Assembly: GCA_002434305.1 (NCBI GenBank) | Contig: DJJU01000006.1 | Coordinates: forward strand, 930,001 to 994,000 | Reading direction: 5' to 3' | Length of the DNA stretch: 64,000 nucleotides | Source of the DNA: Alicycliphilus sp. UBA6560 | Lineage (GTDB): Bacteria > Pseudomonadota > Gammaproteobacteria > Burkholderiales > Burkholderiaceae_C | Shown: positions 22,540-30,653 of the stretch, piece by piece | Layout of the letters: each line of letters begins with the position of its first letter | How positions within the stretch are numbered: position 1 is the stretch's first letter | Program-made: the position numbers and the translations under genes | The notes under the pieces: generated by a model | Seen by the model: the letters and a program-made list of their open reading frames with translations, nothing else | Database searches by the model: none | Told to the model about the DNA's origin: nothing

Positions 22540-25500
22540 ATGTCCGACAAGAAACAACACCCCGCAAACGCTGGTGGCGCCGACGCCAGCCCAGAAATGA
22601 ACCGCCGCCGCATGCTGCTGCGCGGCGGCGCCGTGGCCGGCGGCCTGGCGGCCTTTGCCGCCGGCTACGGCGAGACCGTGGCCAAGGGCGCCAAGGGCCT
22701 GGTCCAGGGCACTTCCGGCGTGGCCACGAAGAGCGCCACGCGAGGCAATTCGCTGACGCCCGAGTTCCGCATCGACCCCGTCACCGGCCTGCTCTCCACC
22801 CAGCCCGGCCAGGTGGTCAGCCCCAGCAGCTGCCTGGGCTGCTGGACGCAGTGCGGCATCCGCGTGCGCGTGGATACCGAGAACAACAAGATCCTGCGCG
22901 TGGCCGGCAACCCCTACCACCCACTGGCCACCACCCAGCACGCACCCATGGAAACGCCGGTGCGCGAGGTCTACGCCCTGCTGGGCGGCGACAACGGCCT
23001 GGAAGGCCGTGCCACCAGCTGCGCGCGCGGCTCTGCGATGTTCGAGCACCAGACCGCCCCACACCGCGTGCTGGCACCGCTCAAGCGCGTGGGCCCACGC
23101 GGCTCCGGCCAGTGGAAGACGATCTCCTTCGAGCAACTGGTCCAGGAGATCTGCGAGGGCGGCGACCTGTTCGGCGAGGGCCATGTGGACGGCCTGGCGG
23201 CCATCCGCGACGTCAAGACGTTGATCGACGCCGACAACCCGGAGTACGGCCCCAAGTCCAATCAGCTGCTGTTCACCGACGCCTCCAACGAAGGGCGCAC
23301 GCCGCTGATCCGCCGCTTCGTCGGCCCGGCGTTCGGCTCAGTCAACTTCGCCAACCACGGCGCCTACTGCGGTCAGAGCTACCGCGTGGGCACGGCCGCG
23401 GCCCTGGGCAACATCCCCGGCATGCCGCACGGCAAGCCGGACTGGAAGAACTCGCGCTTCGGGCTGTTCCTGGGCACCGCGCCCGCGCAGGCAGGCAACC
23501 CCTTCCAGCGCATGGGCCGCGAGCTGGCCGAGGCCCGTTCGCGCGAGGACGACAGCTACCGGTATGTCGTCGTCTCGCCCGTGCTGCCCACCTCCTCGAG
23601 CCTGGCCGCCGGCGACAACAACCGGTGGATGCCCATCAAACCCGCCACCGACCTGGCCCTGGCCATGGCGCTGATCCGCTGGATCATCGACAACGAGCGC
23701 TACGACGCCACCTTTCTCACCCAGCCCGGCCCGGCCGCCATGGTCGCCGCGGGCGAAGCCAGCTGGAGCAACGCCACCCACCTGCTCATCAACGACGTGC
23801 AGCACCCACGCTACGGGCAGTTCTTGCGCGGCGCGGATCTGGGCCTGCCCCTGCCCGAGCCGGTGGACGAGAAGACCCCCGCCGAGGATGTGTACGTGGT
23901 GCAGGTGGCCGACGGCAGCGGCGGCTTCAAGCTGGTGCCCCACACCGTGGCCCAGGCGGCCGAGCTGGTGGTGGAGCGCGAGTTCACCCCGATCAAGGCC
24001 CCGGGCTCCACCGAGGAACCCACACCGGTGGCCGTCTGCACCGCCTTCGCCCGCCTGCGCGCGGAAGCGCGCCGCAAGACGCTGCAGGAATACTCGGACC
24101 TGTGCGGCGTGCCGGTGAAGGACATCGAAGACCTGGCGCGCGAATTCACCAGCCACGGCAAGCAGGCCGTGGCCAACTCGCACGGCGGCACCATGAGCGG
24201 CGCAGGCTTCTACACCGCCTACGCCATCGCCATGCTGAACAATCTTGTAGGCAACCTGAACGTCAAGGGCGGCTGGGTGCTGGACGCCGGCCCGTTCGGC
24301 CCTTTCGGGCCCGGGCCGCGCTACAACTTCGCGCAATTCGACGGCGCGGTGAAGGCCAGCGGGGTAGCCCTGTCGCGCACGCGCTTCCCGTACGAGAAGA
24401 CCAGCGAATTCAAGCGCAAGAAGGAAGCCGGCCAGAACCCCTACCCCGCCAAGGCCCCGTGGTACCCGGCGCCGGGGGGCATGAGCAGCGAGATGCTGGC
24501 CGCCGGCCTTCTGGGCTACCCCTACCCGGTGAAGGCGTGGATCAACCACATGAGCAACCCGGTGTACGCCATCTGCGGCTTCGAGAACACCCTGCTGGAC
24601 GCCATCAAGGATCCGAAGCGGCTGCCGCTGTTCGTCTCGGTGGACCCGTTCATCAACGAGACCTCGGCCCTGGCCGACTACATCGTGCCCGACACCGTCA
24701 CCTACGAAAGCTGGGGCATCGGCGCCCCCTGGGCCGACGTGGTGGCCAAGAGCAGCACCGTGCGCTGGCCCGTGGTGGAGTCCGCCACCGCCAGGACGGC
24801 GGAGGGCAGGCCCGTGAGCTTGGAGAGTTTCCTCTTCGCCGTGGCCAAGCAGCTGCAGCTACCGGGCTTCGGCAAGAACGCCATGAGCACCAAGGAGGGC
24901 GAACCGCTCGACCTGGAAAGCGCCGAGGACTTCTACCTGCGCGGCATGTGCAACATCGCCTACCAGGCCGGCAAACCCGTGCCCGAGGCATCGGACGACG
25001 ACATCGAGATCACGGGCCTGAAGCGCTGGATGCCCGACCTGGACCGGCGCCTGAAGCCCGAGGAAGTGCGCCGCGTGGCCATGGTGATGAGCCGGGGTGG
25101 CCGCTTCGACACGATCGAAGACGCATGGAAGGGCGAGCACATCAAGGCCGCGCACAAGTTCCCCGTGCAGATCTGGCACGAGGGCCTGGCCAAGATGCGC
25201 CACTCCATGACCGGCGAGCGCTACGCGGGCTGCCCCACCTGGTTTCCCACGCGCTTTGCCGACGGCAGCAGCATGCGCGAGCGCTTCACCGAACAAGACT
25301 GGCCGCTGACCATGAGCAGCTACAAGTCCAACCTGATGAGCAGCATGTCGATTGCCGCCAGCCGCCTGCGGCAGGTACACCCGCACAACCCCATCAGCCT
25401 GAACAAGGACGACGCCGCCAGGCTGGGCATCGCCAACGGCGACCCTATCGAGGTCAGCACCCCCGGCGCTCAGCTGCGGGGCGTGGCCCTGGTACGCGGC

Positions 25501-25740
25501 GGCATCGCCCAGGGCGCCATCGCCATCGAATACGGCTACGGCCACACCCAGCTGGGCGCCGCGGCCCACACCGTGGACGGCCAGCCCATGGCCCACAACC
25601 CGCAGCACGGCAATGGCGTGAACCTGAACCGCCTGGGCTTTGCCGACCCCACCCGGCCCGCCAAGGACAACGTGTGGATCGACTGGGTGTCGGGTGCGGT
25701 GGTGCGGCAGGGGTTGCCGGTGCGGGTGAGGAAGGTGTGA
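22540..25740 (+). CDS. ttrA: Tetrathionate-reductase-like molybdopterin catalytic subunit A
   Basis: The 1066-residue Mo-bisMGD enzyme is exported by Tat (NRRRMLLRGGAVAGG, residues 21-35). An N-terminal [4Fe-4S] site has C98, C101, C105 and C161 (CLGCWTQC ... TSCARG). A likely Mo-ligating Cys277 stands in GAYCGQSYR. The C-terminal pterin domain includes HPHNPISLNKDDAARLGI. Size and the CLGCWTQCGIR start fit TtrA, which reduces tetrathionate to thiosulfate in the periplasm. Substrate assignment is by resemblance only. AGAGAGGAT precedes the start. No copper or haem partner is present. Confidence 0.82.
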   Translation: MSDKKQHPANAGGADASPEMNRRRMLLRGGAVAGGLAAFAAGYGETVAKGAKGLVQGTSGVATKSATRGNSLTPEFRIDPVTGLLSTQPGQVVSPSSCLGCWTQCGIRVRVDTENNKILRVAGNPYHPLATTQHAPMETPVREVYALLGGDNGLEGRATSCARGSAMFEHQTAPHRVLAPLKRVGPRGSGQWKTISFEQLVQEICEGGDLFGEGHVDGLAAIRDVKTLIDADNPEYGPKSNQLLFTDASNEGRTPLIRRFVGPAFGSVNFANHGAYCGQSYRVGTAAALGNIPGMPHGKPDWKNSRFGLFLGTAPAQAGNPFQRMGRELAEARSREDDSYRYVVVSPVLPTSSSLAAGDNNRWMPIKPATDLALAMALIRWIIDNERYDATFLTQPGPAAMVAAGEASWSNATHLLINDVQHPRYGQFLRGADLGLPLPEPVDEKTPAEDVYVVQVADGSGGFKLVPHTVAQAAELVVEREFTPIKAPGSTEEPTPVAVCTAFARLRAEARRKTLQEYSDLCGVPVKDIEDLAREFTSHGKQAVANSHGGTMSGAGFYTAYAIAMLNNLVGNLNVKGGWVLDAGPFGPFGPGPRYNFAQFDGAVKASGVALSRTRFPYEKTSEFKRKKEAGQNPYPAKAPWYPAPGGMSSEMLAAGLLGYPYPVKAWINHMSNPVYAICGFENTLLDAIKDPKRLPLFVSVDPFINETSALADYIVPDTVTYESWGIGAPWADVVAKSSTVRWPVVESATARTAEGRPVSLESFLFAVAKQLQLPGFGKNAMSTKEGEPLDLESAEDFYLRGMCNIAYQAGKPVPEASDDDIEITGLKRWMPDLDRRLKPEEVRRVAMVMSRGGRFDTIEDAWKGEHIKAAHKFPVQIWHEGLAKMRHSMTGERYAGCPTWFPTRFADGSSMRERFTEQDWPLTMSSYKSNLMSSMSIAASRLRQVHPHNPISLNKDDAARLGIANGDPIEVSTPGAQLRGVALVRGGIAQGAIAIEYGYGHTQLGAAAHTVDGQPMAHNPQHGNGVNLNRLGFADPTRPAKDNVWIDWVSGAVVRQGLPVRVRKV

Positions 25741-25801
25741 CGCTGCTTTTTTGATGGCTGTTGGCGCCTGCCCGGCAAAGAACCAAGGGCATGATCTCCC
25801 C

Positions 25802-26482
25802 ATGCACCTCCTGATCGTCGAGGACAACCCGCTCGTCGCCAGCGGCATCCGCGCCGGCCTGCTGCTGCACGGCATGCAGGCCGACGTCGCCCCCACCGCC
25901 GCCGCCGCCCAGGCCCACATGGACGCCCGCGCCTACGACGCCTGCGTGCTCGACCTGGGCCTGCCCGATGGCGACGGCATGACCCTGCTGCGCCGCTGGC
26001 GCGCCGCCGGCCTGGCCCTGCCGGTGCTCATCCTCACGGCGCGGGGCACGCTGCAGGACAAGATCGCCGGCTTCGAGCAAGGCACGGACGACTACCTGAC
26101 CAAGCCTTTCGACCTGCCCGAGCTGGCCCTGCGCCTGCAGGCCCTGGTGCGCCGCGCCGGCGGGCGCGCCAGCGACCGGGTGCCGCTGGGCCCCGACTGC
26201 GAGATCGACCTGGCCGGCGCCGCCGTGTACCTGCACGGCGAACCGGTGGACCTGCCCCGGCGCGAATGGGCGCTGCTGGCCGCGCTGGTGCAGGCCGACG
26301 GGCGCGTGCTCAGCACCGCGCAGCTGCACGACCGCCTGTACGGGCTGGACGAAGACGTGGGCAGCAACACCGTCAACGTGCACGTGCACCACCTGCGCCG
26401 CAAGCTGGGCGCGGACATCATCGACACCGTGCGCGGCCAGGGCTTTCGCCTGGGCGTGCGCCACGGGCCGAGCGCCCCATGA
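25802..26482 (+). CDS. OmpR/PhoB-family response regulator
   Basis: The 226-residue regulator has a receiver domain (LLIVEDNPLVASGI; phospho-acceptor Asp near 46 in CVLDLGLPDGDG; conserved Lys in DDYLTKPF). It also has a winged-helix DNA-binding domain (NTVNVHVHHLRRKLG ... TVRGQGFRLG). It is closest to the QseB/TctD group. The start at 25802 is the family start. It begins 61 bases after ttrA and overlaps the kinase by four bases. In Salmonella the ttr regulator TtrR is LuxR-type, so this would be a different control circuit if it serves the ttr genes. Confidence 0.93.
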   Translation: MHLLIVEDNPLVASGIRAGLLLHGMQADVAPTAAAAQAHMDARAYDACVLDLGLPDGDGMTLLRRWRAAGLALPVLILTARGTLQDKIAGFEQGTDDYLTKPFDLPELALRLQALVRRAGGRASDRVPLGPDCEIDLAGAAVYLHGEPVDLPRREWALLAALVQADGRVLSTAQLHDRLYGLDEDVGSNTVNVHVHHLRRKLGADIIDTVRGQGFRLGVRHGPSAP

Positions 26483-27990
26483 CCGACAACGCCCCCAACG
26501 GCAGCCGCAGCGAGGGCCACGCCCCGCGCATGAAGAGCCTGCGCCACCGTCTGGTGCTTGCCCTGGCGCTGGCGACTGGCGCGCTGTGGGCAGCGGTGGG
26601 CTGGTGGCGCGTGGGCGTGCTGCAGGGCGAGCTGGAGGCCATGCTGGACGAGCGCCTGGTGGCCTCGGCGCACATGGTGGCCAGCATCGTGCACCAGTTC
26701 CAGCCCGCGCCCGCGCCGGCCGCGCCGCTGGTCGACACCACCACGCAGCAGCAGCCGCAATTGCAGCAGCAGCTCCAGTCCGTCATCGCGCGCGACGGCG
26801 TGGCCTGCGAGGTCAGCCTGGTGCGCAGCGAGGTCGAAGTGCTGCCGATCGCCCGCACCGGCGACGCACCAGCGCATTCCACGCTGGGCGCGCCGGGCTT
26901 TGGCACCATCACCAAGGGCGGCAAGGCCTGGCGCACCTACGTGCTGCAGGACGGCGAGCTGCGCGTGGCCACCTCCGACCGGCTGGACCTGCGTGCGCAG
27001 CTGACGCAGTCCGCTATGCGCTCGCTGGTGCTGACCTTCACCGTGGCGCTGGCCGGCGTGTGGTTGTTGGTGTGGCTGTTGGTCACGCGCGGCCTGGGCC
27101 CACTGGCGCGGCTGCAGCAGGAGCTGCGCCAGCGCCAGCCCCAGGCCACCGAGCCGGTGCGCGCCGGCCAGGACGTGCGCGAGCTGCGGCCCCTGGTGGA
27201 CAGTCTGAACGCACTGCTAGCGCGCGCTCGCAGCGCCATCGAGCACGAACGCCGCTGGACGGCCGACGCCGCGCACGAGCTGCGCACGCCTCTGACCGCC
27301 ATCAAGACCCAGGTGCAGGTGGCGCAGCTGGCGCTGGCCACGCCCGGTCGCGATGCCGTGGCCCACGAGGCCCTGGACGCCGCGCTGCAGGGCATCGCCC
27401 ACATGCACGGCACGCTGGAGCAGCTGCTGCAGCTGGCCCGCGTGGAGGGCGCCGCCGGGCCCGAAGGCGAGCACAGCACGCCCGCCGCGGCCATCGCCCA
27501 GGCGCTGGAGCGGGCCGTGCAGCAGTCGCGCCAGCGCGCGCTGCACGAGCGCGGCACCGCCCCGGCCGTTCAAGTGCACTGCCAGCCGCCCGCGCAGGAC
27601 CCCTCCTGGCAGCGCGCCAGCATCGCCGTGCCCGCCGCGCTGCTGGCCAGCGCCATCGGCAACCTGCTGGACAACGCCCTGCGCCACCACGCCGGCGACG
27701 CGCCGGTGGAGTGCGCGCTGGCCTTGTTGCCCGGCAACGGCGGCGATGTGCCGGGCTTCGTCGAAATCACCGTGCGCGACCACGGTCCCGGCCTGACCGA
27801 GGACGAGTGCGCGCAGGCCACGCGGCGCTTTTGGCGCAAAGGTGCCAGCAGCAGCACCGGCAGCGGCCTGGGTCTGACCATCGCGCGGCGCATCGCGGAA
27901 AGCGGCGACGGCAGCCTGCAGCTGGCGCCTGCCCAACCCGGCCTGCAGGCGCGCCTGCGCTGGCCGCTGCGCCAGCACCCCACGCCATGA
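26479..27990 (+). CDS. Sensor histidine kinase (QseC/TctE type)
   Basis: The 503-residue kinase has one membrane span near residues 22-38 and a periplasmic sensor of about 140 residues with a Gln-rich stretch (TTTQQQPQLQQQLQ). A second span lies near 177-195, then a HAMP-like linker, the H-box ADAAHELRTPLTAIKTQ and an ATPase domain (NLLDNALRHH, GSGLGLTIARRIAES). It pairs with the regulator whose stop it overlaps (ATGA). The signal is unknown; the position suggests a sulfur-compound or redox cue linked to the ttr operon. Confidence 0.92.
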   Translation: MTDNAPNGSRSEGHAPRMKSLRHRLVLALALATGALWAAVGWWRVGVLQGELEAMLDERLVASAHMVASIVHQFQPAPAPAAPLVDTTTQQQPQLQQQLQSVIARDGVACEVSLVRSEVEVLPIARTGDAPAHSTLGAPGFGTITKGGKAWRTYVLQDGELRVATSDRLDLRAQLTQSAMRSLVLTFTVALAGVWLLVWLLVTRGLGPLARLQQELRQRQPQATEPVRAGQDVRELRPLVDSLNALLARARSAIEHERRWTADAAHELRTPLTAIKTQVQVAQLALATPGRDAVAHEALDAALQGIAHMHGTLEQLLQLARVEGAAGPEGEHSTPAAAIAQALERAVQQSRQRALHERGTAPAVQVHCQPPAQDPSWQRASIAVPAALLASAIGNLLDNALRHHAGDAPVECALALLPGNGGDVPGFVEITVRDHGPGLTEDECAQATRRFWRKGASSSTGSGLGLTIARRIAESGDGSLQLAPAQPGLQARLRWPLRQHPTP

Positions 27991-28025
27991 CGCCCGGCTG
28001 ACGGCGCGAGACCGACCTTCACACC

Positions 28026-28859
28026 ATGCTTTCTTCTCCCATGCTCGTCCTCGGGCCCCTGGTCCTGCCCTGGGCCGGCGTCATCGTGCTGGCCGCCTGG
28101 CTGATCGCCAGCACGCTGCACGACCGCAGCGCGCGCCGCGCCGGCCTGCCGCCGGGCCCGCACGCCTGGGTGCTGGCGCTGCTGGCACTGGCCGCCGCAC
28201 GCCTGGGCTTCGTGCTGCAGTACGGGCGCGAATACGCCGGCGCGCCGTGGACGGCGCTGGACATCCGCGACGGCGGCTGGTCCGCCGGCTGGGGATTGCT
28301 GGCCGGAGCGCTGTACGTGCTGGCCTTGTGGCTGCGCCGCAATCCCTGGCGCCGACCCGTGGCGCTGGCCGCCACCGTGGGCGCCGGCCTGTGGCTGGCC
28401 GGCTCCGGCGCGCTGCAGCTGGCACAGCCGGCCGCGCCGACCGCCCTGCCCGCCTGGCAAGGCGTGGCGCTGGATGCACGCACGGTGCAGCTGCCCGCGC
28501 TGCAGGGCCGGCCGGTGGTCATCAACCTGTGGGCCAGCTGGTGCCCGCCGTGCCGGCGCGAGATGCCGGTGCTGCTGCGCGCGCGGGCCGACAACCCGGA
28601 AGTGCGCTTTCTATGGGTCAACCAGGGCGAGGCGCCCGAGACCGTCGTCGGCTTTGCCGCCGCCCAGCAGCTACCGCAGGCCGATGTGGTGCTGGACCAG
28701 TCCTCGCAGTTGGGCGCCCTGCTGGGCCACCGGGCGCTGCCGACCACGCTGTTCTACGACGCCCGCGGCGCGCTGGTGGCGGTGCGCAGCGGCGAGCTGT
28801 CGGCCGCCACGCTGGCGCAGCATCTGCGGCTGACTGCCCAGCCGCTCTCAAAAGAATAG
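28026..28859 (+). CDS. Membrane-anchored TlpA-like thioredoxin with LGT-like N-terminus
   Basis: The 277-residue protein has about four membrane spans in the first 135 residues, reminiscent of part of prolipoprotein diacylglyceryl transferase. A periplasmic thioredoxin domain follows with WASWCPPCRREMP, the redox CPPC of TlpA/ResA proteins, and the cis-proline region ALPTTLFYD. Such proteins reduce disulfides or cytochrome c haem-site cysteines outside the membrane. It follows the kinase by 35 bases. Its last codons and stop (LSKE, TAG at 28857) lie in a dispersed repeat, so the ancestral C-terminus may have been replaced. Confidence 0.87.
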   Translation: MLSSPMLVLGPLVLPWAGVIVLAAWLIASTLHDRSARRAGLPPGPHAWVLALLALAAARLGFVLQYGREYAGAPWTALDIRDGGWSAGWGLLAGALYVLALWLRRNPWRRPVALAATVGAGLWLAGSGALQLAQPAAPTALPAWQGVALDARTVQLPALQGRPVVINLWASWCPPCRREMPVLLRARADNPEVRFLWVNQGEAPETVVGFAAAQQLPQADVVLDQSSQLGALLGHRALPTTLFYDARGALVAVRSGELSAATLAQHLRLTAQPLSKE

Positions 28860-28948
28860 CTGCTGGCGCTTACAGTTCGTCGTTTTCAGGCATTTTTCTG
28901 CCTCAAAGCTCTGCTGGATCAGCGCAGGCAGCTATATCTTCTATAGCG
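28848..28948 (+). repeat. Double-length dispersed repeat (two cores facing each other)
   Basis: The left half reads AATAGCTGCTGGCGCTTA. The right half, on the other strand, reads TATAGCTGCCTGCGCTGAT. They enclose a middle hairpin-like part (CAGGCATTTTTCTGCCT). This is the longest copy in the window, about 100 bp, and it supplies the stop codon of the upstream gene. Confidence 0.75.
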
Positions 28949-28978
28949 ATCGCCCACTGACCGCGGGCACGCCAGGCC

Positions 28979-29563
28979 TCAGGGCTTGTCCTTCACGCCC
29001 AGCCGGTCGAACAGCCCGCCGCTGGGTCCTTCCACGCCGGCGCCCGCGCCGCCCGCCTTTTGCACCGCCGCCAGGAAGTGCGCCATGGCCTCGGCCGCGC
29101 GGCTGCTCTGCTCTCCGCTGTTCACATATTCATCCACACCGGCGCCATCGGCGGTGTACACCCGCATCCAGACGCGCTGGGCATAGGCCAGCCGGTCCAC
29201 CAGCCGCAGCGGCACGTCGAAGCGGCTCATGCCGTCCTGCACATTGGCCTGGCTGGAGCGCAGGCGCACCACTTCCGATCCGCCGATGTGCACGTCCGCG
29301 CCTGTCACGGGCGACTGCACGCCGGGCAGGCCGATAGCCAGCTCCGCCTGGCCCGCCCGGGCGCTGCTCCAGGACGCAGCCAATACCGGGCAGCGCGCCC
29401 CGCGCTCGCAGGCCAGCCGGTCAGGTGCGACGGACACGGTCTTGGCGCCATCGGCTGCCACATCCTGGCGCACCTGCGGCACGAGCGACTCGCGGCTGGC
29501 GCAGCCTGCCAGCAGCAACGCCGTCAGGGCCGCGCCCCAGGCGGCGGTGGGTAGTGGGTTCAT
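28979..29563 (-). CDS. Lipoprotein of unknown function
   Basis: The 194-residue precursor has a signal peptide with the lipobox LLAGC (Cys21), so it is a periplasmic lipid-anchored protein. The mature domain contains an Ala/Val-rich beta pattern and two cysteines (LACERGARCPVLA) that could form a disulfide. The C-terminus reads LFDRLGVKDKP. No family recognised. The start at 29563 is preceded by GGAGAG. It is convergent with the thioredoxin gene, and 65 bases separate it from the next minus-strand gene. Confidence 0.78.
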   Translation of the reverse strand: MNPLPTAAWGAALTALLLAGCASRESLVPQVRQDVAADGAKTVSVAPDRLACERGARCPVLAASWSSARAGQAELAIGLPGVQSPVTGADVHIGGSEVVRLRSSQANVQDGMSRFDVPLRLVDRLAYAQRVWMRVYTADGAGVDEYVNSGEQSSRAAEAMAHFLAAVQKAGGAGAGVEGPSGGLFDRLGVKDKP

Positions 29564-29628
29564 GCGTTTCTCTCCGTTGATTCGTGAGGGGGTGGCCGCC
29601 GACCGGGCGGCATGCCAAAGCCGCAAGC

Positions 29629-30609
29629 CTACTCTGCGCGCGGGCCCAAACGCGGCAGCAGCTTCACATAGGCCAGTTCGCCAACCAGTTCCACCAGCGT
29701 CTGCGCCACGATCACGGCGGGGACCAAGGGCACGGCACCCGGAATGGCCAGCCCCAGCGGCAGCACCACCAGCGAATTGCGCGTGGCGCTGCTAAATGCC
29801 ACGGCCCGGCCCTGGCCCGAGGGCAGGCGCCAGGCGCGCGCCACGGCCCAACCCAGCAGCGGCGCGGCGACGGCAAAGGCCACGTAAACCGGCACCACGA
29901 CCCGCACGGCGCCCAGCGCCAGGCCCAGCTGCGGCGCCACGGCCGCCACGACCACGAACAGCACGGCGGCCGTGGCCGGCACGGGCATGAGGCCCAGGGC
30001 GCGGGCCAGGCGCATGCCCGGACGGGATCGCGCCGCCCACGCCTGGCACACCGCCGCCAGCGCCAGCGGCACGGCGATCAGCCAGACAAAGGCCTGCAGG
30101 AACGGCCCCCAGCGCACCAGCCCGGCGGCCTCGTCGCCCAGGAACGCGCCCAGGAACGCGCCCAGGAACACCGGCAGCAGCAGCATCTGCGCTGCCAGCA
30201 GCACCGGCGTTGCAGCCAGCAGCGACCGGGCATCCGCACGCCCCAGGTGCGCGAACGTCACCACATAGTCGATGCAGGGCGCCAGCAGTACCAGCAGCAC
30301 TCCGGTGCGCAGCATCGGATCGGCCGGCAGCCAGGGCGTGAGGGCGAACACCAGCAGCGGTACGGCCACGAAGTTGGCCGCCAGCAGCGCCCCGAGAAAG
30401 CGCGCGTTCGCCACACCCTGGCGCAGCTCCGTCAGCGGCACCTGCAAGAAGGTGACGAACAGCATGAAGGCCAGCAGCGGGTCAATGGCCGGCGTCAGCG
30501 CCGCCGTGGCCGGCACCCGCCAGGCCAGCACGCCGGCCAGGGCCACCGCGGCGAAGTAGACGGAGACCTGACGCGTTTCGAGCAGATCTCGCAGGCGGGT
30601 CGGGGTCAC
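29629..30609 (-). CDS. Acr3/SBF-type transporter
   Basis: The 326-residue inner-membrane protein has about ten spans and belongs to the bile acid:sodium symporter / arsenical-resistance-3 superfamily. APCIDYVVTFAHLG and the late FSSATRNSLVVLPLGLA motif with QTLVELVGELAYVKLLP are characteristic of the group usually labelled arsenic resistance protein. The cysteine of the APCIDYV segment sits where Acr3 keeps its essential membrane cysteine. No arsR or arsC gene is nearby, so the substrate is open. Confidence 0.82.
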   Translation of the reverse strand: MTPTRLRDLLETRQVSVYFAAVALAGVLAWRVPATAALTPAIDPLLAFMLFVTFLQVPLTELRQGVANARFLGALLAANFVAVPLLVFALTPWLPADPMLRTGVLLVLLAPCIDYVVTFAHLGRADARSLLAATPVLLAAQMLLLPVFLGAFLGAFLGDEAAGLVRWGPFLQAFVWLIAVPLALAAVCQAWAARSRPGMRLARALGLMPVPATAAVLFVVVAAVAPQLGLALGAVRVVVPVYVAFAVAAPLLGWAVARAWRLPSGQGRAVAFSSATRNSLVVLPLGLAIPGAVPLVPAVIVAQTLVELVGELAYVKLLPRLGPRAE

Positions 30610-30653
30610 GGCAGAAGGGTTTTATCTGCGCCCGCCGTCCGGGCGGGGGGAGT

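Noticed and set aside
29629..30609. An arsenic resistance operon around the Acr3/SBF-type transporter
   Set aside because: No arsR, arsC or arsH gene is adjacent, so only the transporter family is called.
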